DNA of 64,000 bases from Microbulbifer donghaiensis (GCF_900129095.1 NZ_FQVA01000001.1:1488001-1552000), one strand, 5' to 3'; positions 26,594 to 37,731 are shown, numbered from the stretch's first letter. Numbers and translations: made by a program. Notes: generated by a model not told the origin, from the letters alone.

Positions 26594-29332
26594 TTACAGC
26601 TCGCGGGCAACCTTAACGATATCGTAGACCTCGATCTGGTCGCCGGGCTTGACGTCGTTGTAGTCCTTCACGCCAATACCACACTCCATACCGTTGCGCA
26701 CTTCCTGCACGTCGTCTTTGAAGCGGCGCAGGGATTCCAGCTCGCCCTGATAGATCACGACGTTGTCACGCAGTACACGGATCGGCTTGTTGCGGTGCAC
26801 AGTGCCCTCGGTGACCATACAGCCGGCGATGGCGCCAAACTTCGGCGAGCGGAATACATCGCGTACTTCGGCAATACCGACGATCTCTTCGCGAACTTCC
26901 GGCTCCAGCATACCCGACAGAGCCTGCTTCACTTCGTCCAGCAGGTTGTAGATCACGCTGTAGTAACGGATCTCAACATTCTCGGTCTCGGCCAGCTTGC
27001 GGGCGGCGACGTCGGCACGGGTATTGAAACCCATCACGATAGCGCCGGACGTCAGGGCCAGGTTGATATCGTTCTCGGCGATACCACCCACGCCGCTGGA
27101 CACCACATTGACGGAAACTTCCTCGTTGCCGATATCCGCCAACGCACCCAGGATAGCTTCCAGGGAGCCGCGCACATCCGCCTTGATAACCACCGGCAGT
27201 ACTTTGCGCTCGCCGGCAGCCATGTCCGCAAACATGTTTTCCAGCTTGGCGGCCTGCTGACGCTGCTGGCGCTCACTGCGCTCTTTCTCGGCGCGCTGCT
27301 CGGCCACTTCGCGGGCCTTGCGCTCGTCCGCCACTACCAGGAACTCATCACCGGCATTGGGCGTGGTATCCAGACCCAGCAGCTCCACCGGGGTAGAGGG
27401 GCCAGCTTCTTTCACCTGCTTGCCCAGCTCGTTGGTCATGGCGCGCACGCGACCGTAGCTCTGGCCGGCCAGCACGATATCACCGCGATTGAGTTCACCG
27501 TTCTGCACCAGCAGGGTGGCAACCACACCGCGGCCCTTTTCCAGGCGCGATTCGATCACGACACCGGTAGCCGGCACGCCGACCTTGGCCTTCAGCTCGA
27601 GCATTTCTGCCTGCAGTGAAACGGCCTCCAGCAGCTCGTCGATACCCTGGCCTGTGTGCGCAGATACGTTGATGAACTGCGTATCGCCGCCCCAGTCTTC
27701 AGGAATTACGTCTTTCGCCGCCAGTTCGTTCTTGACGCGATCCGGGTCTGCCGCTTCCTTGTCGCACTTGTTGATGGCGACAACCAGCGGCACGCCGGCA
27801 GCGCGGGCGTGGTTGATAGCCTCTTCGGTCTGCGGCATCACGCCGTCGTCCGCGGCCACCACCAGGATCACCACGTCGGTCGCCTGGGCACCGCGCGCAC
27901 GCATCGCGGTAAAGGCGGCGTGGCCCGGGGTATCCAGGAAGGCAATCTCGCCCTGGCTGGTTTTGACCCGGTAGGCACCGATGTGCTGGGTGATACCACC
28001 GGCCTCGCCGGAGGCGACCTTGGTCTCGCGAATGTAGTCCAGCAGCGAGGTCTTGCCGTGGTCGACGTGACCCATAACGGTCACCACCGGCGCGCGGGAA
28101 ACTTCTTCGCCCTCGACTGCCTGGGCCTGGGCCACCAGGCTCTCCTCCAGCTCGCTCTCGGAGCGGAACACCACCGTGTGCCCCATTTCCTCGGCAATCA
28201 ACTGTGCGGTCTCACGATCCAGGCTCTGGTTGATGGTGACCATCTCGCCCATCTTCATCAGGCGCTTGATCAGCTCACCGGCCTTGACGTTCATTTGCTT
28301 GGCCAGTTCGCCAACAGTGATGGTTTCGCCCAACTGCACTTCATACACCTGTTTTGCCGTGGGCCGCTTAAAGCCATGAGTGGGTTTAATCTTCAGCGTA
28401 GGACGGGACAACGAGCGAGTACTGCGTTTCTCCGCCTCATCGTCTTCAAATACCTCGAGCGCCTGATCGTACAGTGCAGTCCGGCTGGATTTCTTCGGAC
28501 CGGCCTTGGCGCCGCGGCGACCACGGCGTTTGCGCGGCTCATCCTCGTCGCGATCCGCTTCGACGGTCGTCTCAAGCTTGCGGCGCAGGGACGGCTTGGC
28601 AGCTTCTGCCTGGGCCTTCTCTTTCTTTTCCTGTTCCGAGCGCTGACGCTCGGCCTCGAGACGCGCCTTTTTCTCTTCCAGCTCGCGCTCTGCCTGCTCG
28701 TCCTGCTGCTTGCGGCGTTCCATAGCGGCGATACGCATCGCCTCTATATCGTCCACATAGCTGGTGCGAACCGGTGCCGGCTGGGGCTGCTCTTCCGCTT
28801 TTTCCTCGGCAGCTTGCGGCTCGGCCTGTTCAGGCTCGGCCACTGCCTGCTGTGCGGCGGCTGCCTCGGCTTCCGCGGCTTTGCGCGCGGCCTCGGCTTC
28901 CGCTTCGGCGCGGGCGCGCTCGGCTGCCAGCTGCTCAGCACGGGCCTGTTCCTGCGCGGCCTGCTCGGCCAGCGCCTCGTCCAGTTCCGCCTTGGCAACC
29001 ACATCTTTGGCCGCCTCAGCCTCGAGCTCTTCCTGCGGGCGCTTCACATAGGTGCGTTTCTTGCGCACCTCCACATTCACGGTTTTACGGCCGGTGCCAG
29101 AGCCGGTTTTCAGCGTGGTGGTGGTCTTGCGCTTCAGGGTGATCTTGCGAGGGCTCTCGCCCTGCTCCCCATGACTGCTTTTCAGGAAATTGAGCAGGAC
29201 CTGTTTTTCCTCGTCCGACACCACCGCGTCCGCGGCTGTGTGGGGCAAACCCGCTTCCTTCATCTGCTTGAGCAGACGATCCTCGGTGGCACCAACCGAT
29301 TTGGCGAGTTCGCTAACTGTTACTTCGGCCAT
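26594..29332 (-). CDS. infB: Translation initiation factor IF-2
   Basis: GTPase that brings fMet-tRNA to the 30S subunit. The N-terminal IF2_N domain (1-50) is followed by a long charged Ala/Glu/Lys-rich linker (about 50-300), which raises the length to 912. The G domain has GHVDHGKT near residue 418, 'DTPGH' and 'NKCDK'. Domains II and C2 end in '[16 protein letters not shown]'. Internal starts giving shorter isoforms are known in E. coli but were not evaluated here. Confidence 0.98.
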   Translation of the reverse strand: MAEVTVSELAKSVGATEDRLLKQMKEAGLPHTAADAVVSDEEKQVLLNFLKSSHGEQGESPRKITLKRKTTTTLKTGSGTGRKTVNVEVRKKRTYVKRPQEELEAEAAKDVVAKAELDEALAEQAAQEQARAEQLAAERARAEAEAEAARKAAEAEAAAAQQAVAEPEQAEPQAAEEKAEEQPQPAPVRTSYVDDIEAMRIAAMERRKQQDEQAERELEEKKARLEAERQRSEQEKKEKAQAEAAKPSLRRKLETTVEADRDEDEPRKRRGRRGAKAGPKKSSRTALYDQALEVFEDDEAEKRSTRSLSRPTLKIKPTHGFKRPTAKQVYEVQLGETITVGELAKQMNVKAGELIKRLMKMGEMVTINQSLDRETAQLIAEEMGHTVVFRSESELEESLVAQAQAVEGEEVSRAPVVTVMGHVDHGKTSLLDYIRETKVASGEAGGITQHIGAYRVKTSQGEIAFLDTPGHAAFTAMRARGAQATDVVILVVAADDGVMPQTEEAINHARAAGVPLVVAINKCDKEAADPDRVKNELAAKDVIPEDWGGDTQFINVSAHTGQGIDELLEAVSLQAEMLELKAKVGVPATGVVIESRLEKGRGVVATLLVQNGELNRGDIVLAGQSYGRVRAMTNELGKQVKEAGPSTPVELLGLDTTPNAGDEFLVVADERKAREVAEQRAEKERSERQQRQQAAKLENMFADMAAGERKVLPVVIKADVRGSLEAILGALADIGNEEVSVNVVSSGVGGIAENDINLALTSGAIVMGFNTRADVAARKLAETENVEIRYYSVIYNLLDEVKQALSGMLEPEVREEIVGIAEVRDVFRSPKFGAIAGCMVTEGTVHRNKPIRVLRDNVVIYQGELESLRRFKDDVQEVRNGMECGIGVKDYNDVKPGDQIEVYDIVKVAREL

Positions 29333-29390
29333 TCTCTCTCCTAAAAGTCACTTGGTCGGAGGGGGTTACTTATTCGTTTCGAACAAATAC

Positions 29391-30893
29391 TTATGCTTCT
29401 TCGCCGCTGTCGTCGGCAAACCAGGGCTCACGCGCTTTCATGATCAGCGCTGCAGCACGCGCCTGGTCGACACCGTCGATATCGAGCAGGTCATCCACTG
29501 CCTGCTCCGCCAGGTCTTCCATGGTGGCGATGCCGCGGCTGGCCAGCACGAAGGCCAGATGACGATCCATGCCCTCCATGTTCAGCAGGTCTTCCTGGGG
29601 CTCAGACGCATCCAGCTGCTCTTCAGAAGCCAGCGCCTGGGTCAGCAGTGCGTCCTTAGCGCGGGCACGCAGCTCCTCGGCGATCTCCTCGTCGAAGCCT
29701 TCGATCCCGAGCATCTCTTCGATGGGCACATAGGCCACTTCTTCCAGGGTGGTGAAACCCTCGTCCACCAGCACACCAGCGACGTCTTCGTCGATATCCA
29801 GGCGCGCCATAAAGGTTTCCATGATGCCGCTCGATTCAGCTTCCTGCTTGCTCTGCCACTCATCAACGCTCATCACGTTGATCTGCCACTGGGTCAGCTC
29901 GGACGCCAGGCGCACGTTCTGGCCGCTGCGGCCAATGGCCATCGCCAGGTTTTCCTCGGCGACTGCAACATCCATGGATCCGGCGTCTTCATCGACGACG
30001 ATGGATTCAATTTCCGCCGGCGCCATGGCATTGATGACAAACTGCGCCGGGTTCTCGTCCCACAACACGATATCCACGCGCTCGCCGGACAGCTCATTGG
30101 AAACTGCCTGCACACGCGCACCGCGCATACCGACACAAGCGCCGACCGGGTCGATACGGCCATCATTGGTGGTGACGGCGATCTTGGCGCGCAGGCCCGG
30201 ATCGCGGGCGGCACCCTTGATTTCGATGACCTGCTCGGCGATCTCCGGCACTTCAATGCGGAACAGCTCAACGATCATTTCCGGGCAGGAGCGGCTCAGC
30301 TTCAGCTGCGGACCGCGGGCCTCCGGCTCTATCTCCAGCAGGATGGCGCGCACGCGATCGCCCAGGCGGAAGATTTCGCGGCCAACCAGCTGGTCGCGCG
30401 GCAGACGCGCTTCGGCGTTGCCACCCAGGTCGACGGCGATAAAGTCGCGTGTAACCTTTTTCACGGTGCCGCTGACCAGCTCGCCAACGCGATCGCGGTA
30501 CTCATCCACGACCTTGGCGCGTTCAGCTTCACGCACTTTCTGTACGATGACCTGCTTGGCAGTCTGCGCAGCGATACGACCGAATTCGACGTTCTCTACC
30601 TGCTCGCGGAAGACATCACCGGCCTTCAATTCCGGATCCTTCTCGTGAGCCTCCTCCAGCGTGAACTGGGTTCCCAGCTCCGCCAGGGTGTCGTCATCCA
30701 CGACTTCCCAGCTGCGGAAGGTATCGTAGTCACCGGTCTTGCGATCAATAATGACTTCGACGGTGGAATCCTCGTCGTAGCGTTTCTTGGTGGCCGTTGC
30801 CAGTGCCGCCTCGATGGCCTGGAAAATAATTTCCCGGTCCACGCCCTTCTCGTTGGATACCGCCTCGGCTACCAGCAAGATCTCTTTGTTCAT
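29391..30893 (-). CDS. nusA: Transcription termination/antitermination protein NusA
   Basis: RNA polymerase-associated elongation factor. The N-terminal RNAP-binding domain (1-130) is followed by S1 (about 135-200, '[29 protein letters not shown]') and two KH domains ('[28 protein letters not shown]', '[18 protein letters not shown]'). Two C-terminal acidic repeats, as in E. coli, complete the 500 residues. It lies between rimP and infB, the conserved order. Confidence 0.98.
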   Translation of the reverse strand: MNKEILLVAEAVSNEKGVDREIIFQAIEAALATATKKRYDEDSTVEVIIDRKTGDYDTFRSWEVVDDDTLAELGTQFTLEEAHEKDPELKAGDVFREQVENVEFGRIAAQTAKQVIVQKVREAERAKVVDEYRDRVGELVSGTVKKVTRDFIAVDLGGNAEARLPRDQLVGREIFRLGDRVRAILLEIEPEARGPQLKLSRSCPEMIVELFRIEVPEIAEQVIEIKGAARDPGLRAKIAVTTNDGRIDPVGACVGMRGARVQAVSNELSGERVDIVLWDENPAQFVINAMAPAEIESIVVDEDAGSMDVAVAEENLAMAIGRSGQNVRLASELTQWQINVMSVDEWQSKQEAESSGIMETFMARLDIDEDVAGVLVDEGFTTLEEVAYVPIEEMLGIEGFDEEIAEELRARAKDALLTQALASEEQLDASEPQEDLLNMEGMDRHLAFVLASRGIATMEDLAEQAVDDLLDIDGVDQARAAALIMKAREPWFADDSGEEA

Positions 30894-30949
30894 GCAGCTG
30901 TGCCTCTAAATCGCCTGACTTCAGGCTCCTGTACAGGTTACTAAAAAGG

Positions 30950-31414
30950 TTACTTGGTAAATTGGGGAACGATGTTTGCCTTATCGATGCTGTCGATCGG
31001 CAACAGGTATTCGTTCTCGCTGTCGACGCGCAGTACCACTTCATCGCCCTCGACACCGGCAAGCAGTCCGCGCCACTTGCGCTGACCATCCAGCGGCATC
31101 CGCAGGCGCACCTCGATCTGGGCACCCACAAAACGCTGGTACTGATCCAGCTTGTACAGCGGACGGTCGAGTCCGGGAGAGGAAACTTCCAGCGTGTACT
31201 TGCTACTGATGGGATCTTCCACATCCAGTACGGCGCTCGCCTGGCGACTGACCTTTTCGCAGTCTTCCACGCTGATACCGTCTTCGGAGTCGATGTAGAT
31301 ACGCAGCAGCGCGTTGCGGCCGTGGGTCTGGTATTCGATACCCCAGAGCTCACAGCCCAGCGATGCCACCACCGGCGCCAGAAGTTCTTCCAGCAGTTCG
31401 CGTTTGCTCGCCAT
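30950..31414 (-). CDS. rimP: Ribosome maturation factor RimP
   Basis: Needed for 30S subunit assembly. The N-terminal alpha/beta domain ('[17 protein letters not shown]', '[33 protein letters not shown]') and the '[15 protein letters not shown]' hinge are diagnostic. A C-terminal SH3-like domain follows. Length 154. It begins the nusA operon, with a terminator-like hairpin (31565) and two tRNA-fMet genes upstream, comparable to metY-rimP in E. coli. Confidence 0.97.
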   Translation of the reverse strand: MASKRELLEELLAPVVASLGCELWGIEYQTHGRNALLRIYIDSEDGISVEDCEKVSRQASAVLDVEDPISSKYTLEVSSPGLDRPLYKLDQYQRFVGAQIEVRLRMPLDGQRKWRGLLAGVEGDEVVLRVDSENEYLLPIDSIDKANIVPQFTK

Positions 31415-31433
31415 TCACGTCACCACAAACTAA

Positions 31434-31501
31434 TCGGCAGGACTGCCGATTTGCACAGCCATCGGCTGCCCCGAAGGGGTGAAGTGCAAGGATGCACTTC
31501 G
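31434..31501 (-). repeat. Hairpin cluster in the rimP leader
   Basis: Three adjacent stem-loops: ATCGGCA-GGAC-TGCCGAT (31434-31451), CCCC-GAA-GGGG (about 31470-31480) and GAAGTGCA-AGGA-TGCACTTC (31482-31501). The last resembles the hairpins with short GGA/GGGA loops in the rpsO-pnp units. The cluster lies just upstream of the rimP ATG, so it would be in its leader RNA if transcribed from upstream. Confidence 0.7.
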
Positions 31502-31564
31502 TAAAACAAAAAATGGGCCCACGGCCCACTTCGAATAAGCACCTGCCACATTTCCAGCAGATAC

Positions 31565-31587
31565 GAAAAAGCCCCTGACGGGGCTTT
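31565..31587 (-). terminator. Terminator downstream of the tRNA-fMet genes
   Basis: AAAGCCCC-TGAC-GGGGCTTT (31568-31587) is followed on the minus strand by TTTTTCG. It would end tRNA transcripts before rimP, so the nusA operon needs a promoter within about 31415-31560 or read-through. Confidence 0.85.
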
Positions 31588-31628
31588 GACCGCACATCCG
31601 CACAGTCAGTATGCGCGGACGCAAAATT

Positions 31629-31705
31629 TGACAGCGCGGACAGGACCTGAACCTAGGACCTTCGTCCGGCTATGCCGGCCAGCGGTAGATAAGGGAGCCC
31701 GTCGG
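31629..31705 (-). pseudogene. Degenerate tRNA-fMet-like remnant
   Basis: On the minus strand the 3' half reads GAAGGTCCTAGGTTCAGGTC and ends CTGTCA, against GAAGGTCGTAGGTTCAAATC...CTACCA in the two intact genes next door. The T-arm is thus recognisable, with a CATA in the anticodon-loop region. The 5' half no longer folds as a tRNA. The tandem position suggests a decayed third copy of the initiator tRNA gene. Confidence 0.55.
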
Positions 31706-31737
31706 GCGTCGACCTGAAAACCACTGGCACTTCAATT

Positions 31738-31814
<77 letters not shown>

Positions 31815-31825
31815 ACAACTCTGAG

Positions 31826-31902
<77 letters not shown>

Positions 31903-32153
31903 ACAACTTTGAGAAACGAAACCTGGTTGATTCGTTTCCCTGCGATGGGTCACCCCAACCGCTCAAGAGGCTGCGCATTCTAGGGGCGAGCCCCCGGTGA
32001 GTCAAGTCACATCTGGCATTAATTTTCACTTAGCCGTGAGGCGCCTCGATGAACAGTATAGATAGAGGCAGGAAATTCTCCCTCTTTTTATTTCGCGCCC
32101 TACTTGCCCCCCCACTCAGCGCGCAAGCCCCCCAGAAAAACTGCAAATCTAAT

Positions 32154-32168
32154 TGATACAGATTCTCA
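32154..32168 (+). promoter_or_regulatory. Fur box upstream of the TonB receptor
   Basis: TGATACA-G-ATTCTCA matches the 7-1-7 Fur consensus (TGATAAT-n-ATTATCA) at 11 of 14 positions. It lies 97 bp before the receptor ATG, inside an AT-rich promoter region. Iron repression of the receptor and the following PepSY gene is inferred. The rest of 31903-32264 shows no gene. Confidence 0.65.
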
Positions 32169-32264
32169 TTTAATCTAGTATCGCCAACCATTCGACAGCA
32201 TCTCGAAACCGGTCCCGCTCCGGGTCACCGCCCTGCACAGAATAAACTTTTCAGGAGTTCCAGC

Positions 32265-34361
32265 ATGCGCTACACAAAAACCACCCTGGCGCTGGCCATT
32301 TCACTCGTTTCTTCCGCCGTCCTCGCCGCCGACGAGCGCATCGAAGAGGAAGTGGTGGTAACGGCCAGCCGTACCGAAAAGCCGCTGAGCAGTATCCCCA
32401 ATACGGTGACCCTGATTGATGAAGCGGAGCTCACCCAGCAGATGGCCGCCACCAGCGACCTCTCCACCATCCTCGGCAACCTGATCCCGAGCTTCTCGCC
32501 CAGCCGCCAGAAGATGACCAGTTCCGGCGAAAGCCTGCGCGGCCGCAAGCCCCTGTACCTGATCGACGGAGTACCCCAGTCCAACCCGCTGCGCGACGGC
32601 GGCCGCGACGGCCACACCATCGACCCGCTGATGCTGGAGCGAGTCGAAGTGATTCACGGCGCCAATGCCATCCACGGCATGGGCGCTTCCGGCGGTATCA
32701 TCAACCTGGTGACCCGCACTCCCGGCGAAGATTTCCAGCAGAGCGTTCGCATTGAATCCGCGTTGCAGCCGGACGAGCCGAGCGACACCTTCGGTTACAA
32801 CGGCAGCTATAGCATTTCCGGCAAGGTGGACGCCGTAGATGTACTCGCCAGCGTCAGCTACCGCAGCAGCGGTATCAACTACGACGCCAACGGCGACATC
32901 GTCGGCTTCGACAACACCCAGGGCGACACCATGGACAGCGACTCCATCAACGCCTTTATCAAGACCGGTTACAGCTGGGACGACCAGCGCGTGCAACTGA
33001 CCGTCAACCACTACCTGATCGAAGGCAACAACAACTGGCTGAGCGTCGACGGCGATATCGATGCCGGCATTCCCACCACCGCCATCGAAGCGGATGTGCC
33101 GGGCAAGTCCCCCTCCAACGAAGTGACCACCATCAACCTGCAGTACACCAATGAGGAAATCCTCGGCCAGAAGCTGCGCGTACAGGTTTTCTCGCAGGAT
33201 TTTGCCGGCACTTACGGCGGCACCCCGAGCGGTACCTTCCAGGATCCAGCCTACGGTGCAGTGGTATTTGACCAGTCCCAGAACAACTCGGAAAAACGCG
33301 GCGTGAAACTGACCCTGATCAAGGATCAGATCGCCGGTGCGCCGGTCAGCCTCGCCTACGGTGTCGACCTGCTGGAAGATGAAACCTGGCAACAGCTGAT
33401 CCTCACCGGCCGCGCCTGGGTACCGCCCACCCAGTACAAGAACATCGCCCCCTACGCGCAGGCGGAGTTCACCGGTATCGACCGCCTCACCGTCACCGCC
33501 GGTGTGCGCCACGAGATTTCCGAACTCAAGGTGGACGACTTCACCACCCTCTACTCCTACAACGGTGGCCAGTTCGTCAAAGGCGGCAACCCGGAATTCA
33601 GCGAAACCCTGGGCAATATCGGCGCTACCTATACGATCAGTAACGCCTGGCGGGTCTACGCCAACTACTCCGAAGGTTTCTCGATGCCGGACGTTGGCCG
33701 GGTGCTGCGCGGCATCAACCAGCCGGACCAGGATGTGGAAAGCTTTCTCGACCTGCAACCGATCCTGACCAAGAACCGGGAACTGGGTGTGGACTTCAGC
33801 GCGGAGAAATTTGCCGCCCAGCTGGCCTACTACACTTCCGATTCCGACTTCGGCCAGCGACTGGCCCTGGGCAGTGACGGCATTTACAGCGTCAGCCGCG
33901 AACAGACCGAAATCGACGGCGTGGAACTGCGCGGACAGTGGTTTGCCTCAGACAGCGACACCCTGGAAGCGCGCTACGCCTACACCAAGGGCCGCTATGA
34001 CTCCGACGATGACGGCAAAGTGGATACCGACCTGGACGGCCGCAATATCGCCCCCAACCGCTTCAATCTGAGCTGGGTGCGCAATTGGACCGATGCGTTC
34101 AGCACCCGACTGCAGGCCAACTGGTTGCTGGACCGCGACTTTGAGAACAGCGCCGGCGAGGTAACTACGGAATTCGACGGATACACCATCATCGACGCCA
34201 GCGCGCAACTGCAAGCGCTGGGTGGCGAATTTGCACTGGGCATCCAGAACCTGACCAACGAAGACTACTTCACCTACTATTCCCAGACCGCGGGCAACGA
34301 CACCCGCAACTTCAAGGGACTGGGCCGCAATGTGAACCTGTCCTATTCTCGCCTGTTCTAA
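32265..34361 (+). CDS. TonB-dependent siderophore receptor
   Basis: Outer-membrane ferric-siderophore importer. The signal peptide (MRYTKTTLALAISLVSSAVLA) is followed by a TonB box-like 'EEVVVTASR', the plug domain (about 40-150, 'LYLIDGVPQSNP', 'ERVEVIHGANAIHGMGASGGIINLVTRTP') and a 22-strand-type barrel ending in aromatic 'LSYSRLF'. Length 698. The plug signature resembles catecholate/hydroxamate-type receptors, but the ligand cannot be predicted. The Fur box and the adjacent PepSY protein support an iron role. Confidence 0.93.
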   Translation: MRYTKTTLALAISLVSSAVLAADERIEEEVVVTASRTEKPLSSIPNTVTLIDEAELTQQMAATSDLSTILGNLIPSFSPSRQKMTSSGESLRGRKPLYLIDGVPQSNPLRDGGRDGHTIDPLMLERVEVIHGANAIHGMGASGGIINLVTRTPGEDFQQSVRIESALQPDEPSDTFGYNGSYSISGKVDAVDVLASVSYRSSGINYDANGDIVGFDNTQGDTMDSDSINAFIKTGYSWDDQRVQLTVNHYLIEGNNNWLSVDGDIDAGIPTTAIEADVPGKSPSNEVTTINLQYTNEEILGQKLRVQVFSQDFAGTYGGTPSGTFQDPAYGAVVFDQSQNNSEKRGVKLTLIKDQIAGAPVSLAYGVDLLEDETWQQLILTGRAWVPPTQYKNIAPYAQAEFTGIDRLTVTAGVRHEISELKVDDFTTLYSYNGGQFVKGGNPEFSETLGNIGATYTISNAWRVYANYSEGFSMPDVGRVLRGINQPDQDVESFLDLQPILTKNRELGVDFSAEKFAAQLAYYTSDSDFGQRLALGSDGIYSVSREQTEIDGVELRGQWFASDSDTLEARYAYTKGRYDSDDDGKVDTDLDGRNIAPNRFNLSWVRNWTDAFSTRLQANWLLDRDFENSAGEVTTEFDGYTIIDASAQLQALGGEFALGIQNLTNEDYFTYYSQTAGNDTRNFKGLGRNVNLSYSRLF

Positions 34362-34366
34362 CCTCA

Positions 34367-34422
34367 TTCGCCTGCAAGCAGGCTCCTACAGGGTACTTTG
34401 TAGGAGCCTGCTTGCAGGCGAA
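34367..34422. repeat. REP-like 24-bp hairpin after the TonB receptor
   Basis: 34367-34390 (TTCGCCTGCAAGCAGGCTCC then TACA) pairs perfectly with 34399-34422; the loop is 8 bp. It is related in arm sequence to the hairpin at 26523 (TCGCCTGCA...GCAGGCTCC). It separates the receptor stop from the PepSY gene and may stop 3' decay or attenuate transcription; no U-run follows. Confidence 0.9.
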
Positions 34423-34427
34423 CCTGC

Positions 34428-35594
34428 TTGCGGAAAACTCAATTGCGTCGCACGTTATTTATCCTGCACAAGTACGCGGGCCTGACACTGGGCCTGCTGC
34501 TTTCCCTGATCGGCATTACCGGCAGCCTGCTGGTGTTTGATCACGCCCTGGATGAAAAGCTCGCGCCGGAAACCGTCACCTTCAAGCCGTCCGAACGCCC
34601 GGCCACCTACAGGGAAATCTTTGCCGCGGCGCAGGCGGCGGTACCCGGCAATCCAGAGCCCACCCGCCTGATGACACCGCGCCAGCCGGGCAGCCCGTTT
34701 GTCGTACGCTTCCCTAAACCCGAAGGTGCCCCCGGCCCTGTTGAAGTCAGTGTTTCCCCTACCGACGCAGAAGTACTGGCGGTGCGCGGCTGGGGCACAC
34801 CCGACCACACCATGAGCTGGCTTTACCGCCTGCACTACACCCTGCTGGCGGGGAATAGCGGCAAAACCCTGGTGGGCTTTATGGGCCTGCTGCTGATGCT
34901 GTTCTGTATTACCGGCGCCCTACTCTGGTGGCCGAAAAAAAGCAGAAGCGGTAAAAAAAATTGGCGGCGCGCTTTTGCGATTTCCCGCAGCGGCAATCGC
35001 TTTCGCTTTTACTTTGACGTGCACAGGGTGTTCGGGATTTACTTTCTGCCACTGCTATTGATGACCAGCTTCTCCGGCGTCACCCTGGTATTTCCGCAGC
35101 AAGTGCGCGCAGTCGTCGGCACCTTCTTCACCACCGAACCACTGGCGCCCCTGCCGGGCTCGCTCGCAGACCAGGGGAACAGAATTTCCGCCGAGCAGGC
35201 GGTGGCCATCGGGCAGGCGGCCTTCCCCGGCGGCGAGTTGAAACGAATCTATCTGCCCTCCAGCGCCGCGGACAGCTACGGCATCACCTTTCGCGCGGCG
35301 GGCGAGGCCTGGAGCAACTACGGCGCCAGCTTCGTGCGCCTGGATCAGTATTCCGGGGAAATCCTGCTCACACAAAACGTCACCGAGATTCCGCTGGGCA
35401 ACAAAATCCTGCGCTGGCAGTTTCCGCTGCACAACGGCGATGCGCTGGGATTGATCGGGCGCTGGCTGGTATTACTCGCCGGATTGACCCCGGGTCTATT
35501 GTTCGGCACGGGTGTCTATCTATGGTGGAAAAAGCGCGAGAAGAAAAGCTTCAAACGGCGCACGGTTCTTTCACCGGACACGCCGACCGCCTGA
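34428..35594 (+). CDS. PepSY-associated TM domain protein
   Basis: A 388-residue inner-membrane protein of the PepSY_TM family, often found beside TonB receptors and proposed to act as a ferric-siderophore reductase. Four membrane helices (about 12-37, 143-165, 200-222, 345-368) surround periplasmic loops with PepSY-like segments. Conserved histidines 'ILHKYAGL', 'LYRLHYTLL', 'FDVHRVFGIY' and 'FPLHNGDALG' fit a di-haem or metal-site pattern. The start appears to be TTG 34428; a TTG at 34443 is an alternative. Fur control by read-through from the receptor is likely. Confidence 0.87.
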   Translation: MRKTQLRRTLFILHKYAGLTLGLLLSLIGITGSLLVFDHALDEKLAPETVTFKPSERPATYREIFAAAQAAVPGNPEPTRLMTPRQPGSPFVVRFPKPEGAPGPVEVSVSPTDAEVLAVRGWGTPDHTMSWLYRLHYTLLAGNSGKTLVGFMGLLLMLFCITGALLWWPKKSRSGKKNWRRAFAISRSGNRFRFYFDVHRVFGIYFLPLLLMTSFSGVTLVFPQQVRAVVGTFFTTEPLAPLPGSLADQGNRISAEQAVAIGQAAFPGGELKRIYLPSSAADSYGITFRAAGEAWSNYGASFVRLDQYSGEILLTQNVTEIPLGNKILRWQFPLHNGDALGLIGRWLVLLAGLTPGLLFGTGVYLWWKKREKKSFKRRTVLSPDTPTA

Positions 35595-35764
35595 ATCCTC
35601 TGGACTGGTAGCGAATGCCGGGGCAACTCCGATATCGGACCCTGTAGCACTAGGACAGGATAGAGCCGTAAAGGCCTGGCCAACAGAAGCCACCTGCGGC
35701 AATGGATGACGCAACGTTAGAGGATAATACGCAGGACGCGTTATTGACCCACTCCAAAATGATT

Positions 35765-37423
35765 CTAATCAGGCCGGTAAGATACGCCATTTCGAGTCGC
35801 AGGTGATTCGAAATAGCGTATCTTACCGTTCAAGCGAAAAGGTCTCCGATCTGTGGCCTTGAAGTCCGAACCAGCCCAGCTTCGCGCCGCATCGAGGCCC
35901 GTCACCTGGATACCGGCGATGTCTAACAGGCTGTGGGCAAGGTGCGCGGTGCTAACAGGCAAGTTTGCATTGGATTGAATCAAGGCCCAACGTTCCGGGT
36001 GGCGCTCGCGCCAGCTGTGCGAGGCCCAGAAAAACTGTGTTGTTCGCACGTCCTGCTCGGTACCGATATTGTGCCCAAAAAGCCCGCGCTCATCGTCCAG
36101 GAGATTCTCACCGTGATCGGAAACATAGAGAAGCACTGCCGGCTTTTCCATACTTTCGATTAACTCGATGGTGTCGGCGAGGATGCTGTCGGTATATCGC
36201 AATGAGTTATCGTAGCTGTTGACGAGAAAATCGCGTCTCGATTGGTTGCCGAGGTTGTCATCCCAGATGGCAAACTCACGTGGATAGCGATTGCGAAATG
36301 TAAAGTGGCTGCCGCGGCCGTGCATAATTACAAGACCGCCATTCGACGCAGGACCGGCGAGCAGCCGCTTTATCTCGTTGAACAACGCAGCATCGAGCTG
36401 TCGCTCAAAGTACTTGCGCGTGGTTGCCTCCTCAGCCAGAACATGAATATGACCACCAAACTGGCTAACTTCCTGAGTGGATAGCCACCAGCTTTTTAGT
36501 CCCACTTCCGAGAACGCGCGCAGTATCGAAGCTTCACTCAGTATCCGATCAAACTCTGTTATCGGCGCAAGGCTCAACATGGCCGGCACTGACACACGGG
36601 TCAGCGCTGATTGTGTCGTTGCGTCTGGAAACCATATGACGGCGTCATTCGCCGCGATTCTTGGAGTGGTATCCCTTCTGTACCCCTGTAGGGTCCAGTG
36701 GTCCGGGCGCGCTGACTCTCCGATGACCAGAACATAAATGGTGTCTTTCGGATCATCGGTTTGTGCATCGAAACGAAAAGATTTCCGCGTTGCCAGAAAT
36801 TCACGCGCCTGCCGATATTGTTTCCAGGCGATATAGCCCTGCGGCAGAATTCCAGCAGGAGCACTGCGGTCATGCACCAGAATATCGTAAGCCGCGAGTT
36901 CAACACCGTAGTCATAGGTATGCATCTGCCGGGCAGCGGCCACACCATAAGCGCAGATCAACAGCAGCGCCAAAGCCAATCTCGTCCTGTGGGATATCCG
37001 CCAATGCAGGTCGACAATTCCGTACAAGCCACCCAGCCATATTGCAGACACCCCCAACACGGAGAGAATAATCGGCGTCGTAAAGCTCGATAAAAGCTCT
37101 GGCAGCTCTGCTATCTCGCCCGACAAAATCAGCAGGTAGCTCGCACTCAAACGGCTTTGATAGAAAACCACGAGGAACAGATCAATTGCCGTGGTGATAT
37201 AGAACGGCAGCAGAAGGATATGCAGTAAGAAGGGCTTTTCCACCAGACTGTGAATCAGCAACAAACCGATCACCGAGGCGGCTAAATTAAACAGCAGCAG
37301 TGGCTCCAGGTTCATCTCCAGTCCAGGCAGCAGACCGGCATCGAAGAGCAGTAACGGGGAAAGTAAATAGCCGTTGAGCAACAGCAGAACCCACAATCCT
37401 CGCACATTTATTATCTGCAACAT
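35765..37423 (-). CDS. EptA-like phosphoethanolamine transferase
   Basis: Alkaline-phosphatase-fold enzyme that adds phosphoethanolamine to lipid A or another envelope glycan. Five N-terminal membrane helices (to about residue 165) come before the periplasmic sulfatase domain, which has the metal-site 'IGESARPDHW' (Glu236), a probable nucleophile Thr275 ('QSALTRVSVPAML') and 'YVSDHGENLLDD'. At 552 residues it matches EptA/PmrC length. The last ~20 codons form a 21-bp hairpin. No two-component regulator lies next to it, so its regulation is unknown. Acceptor specificity and polymyxin relevance are inference only. Confidence 0.87.
   Translation of the reverse strand: MLQIINVRGLWVLLLLNGYLLSPLLLFDAGLLPGLEMNLEPLLLFNLAASVIGLLLIHSLVEKPFLLHILLLPFYITTAIDLFLVVFYQSRLSASYLLILSGEIAELPELLSSFTTPIILSVLGVSAIWLGGLYGIVDLHWRISHRTRLALALLLICAYGVAAARQMHTYDYGVELAAYDILVHDRSAPAGILPQGYIAWKQYRQAREFLATRKSFRFDAQTDDPKDTIYVLVIGESARPDHWTLQGYRRDTTPRIAANDAVIWFPDATTQSALTRVSVPAMLSLAPITEFDRILSEASILRAFSEVGLKSWWLSTQEVSQFGGHIHVLAEEATTRKYFERQLDAALFNEIKRLLAGPASNGGLVIMHGRGSHFTFRNRYPREFAIWDDNLGNQSRRDFLVNSYDNSLRYTDSILADTIELIESMEKPAVLLYVSDHGENLLDDERGLFGHNIGTEQDVRTTQFFWASHSWRERHPERWALIQSNANLPVSTAHLAHSLLDIAGIQVTGLDAARSWAGSDFKATDRRPFRLNGKIRYFESPATRNGVSYRPD
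35775..35828. repeat. Long hairpin inside the 3' end of the eptA-like gene
   Basis: 35775-35795 (CGGTAAGATACGCCATTTCG then A) pairs with 35808-35828 at 20 of 21 positions, loop 12. It lies within the coding frame ('GKIRYFES...NGVSYRPD'). On the minus strand it ends 12 bp before the stop and is followed by a short ATTTT. It could be an overlapping terminator or the footprint of an inserted palindrome that extended the gene. Confidence 0.8.
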
Positions 37424-37731
37424 CGAATTCTTATTCTATTTTCAAATCCGTTATTTTTAGGGCCAATCAATTGCTGTTGGCGTTTTCTTCACTAGCGAGT
37501 CAAGAGTGTTTACATCATTAGTCACGCAGACGACTGACAATATCAGCCAGCATTTATTGCCCAGACTGGTTTGCCTGCACGCGAACGACCCACAACTTAA
37601 GATGACTAGAGGACAGATTGTAGACCAGTGAAATGTGCTGTTTGATAACGTGACTGCGTTGCGCGCCAGAATTAGCGCTCAATACTGGTCGCACGCCAAT
37701 CTCAAAGATTCTTTTCCGCCGAAGACAAGAA

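Noticed and set aside
27656..30944. Long plus-strand ORFs opposite infB and nusA
   Set aside because: Low-complexity Leu/Arg/Gly-rich translations that mirror the IF-2 linker and NusA; no ribosome sites or family match.
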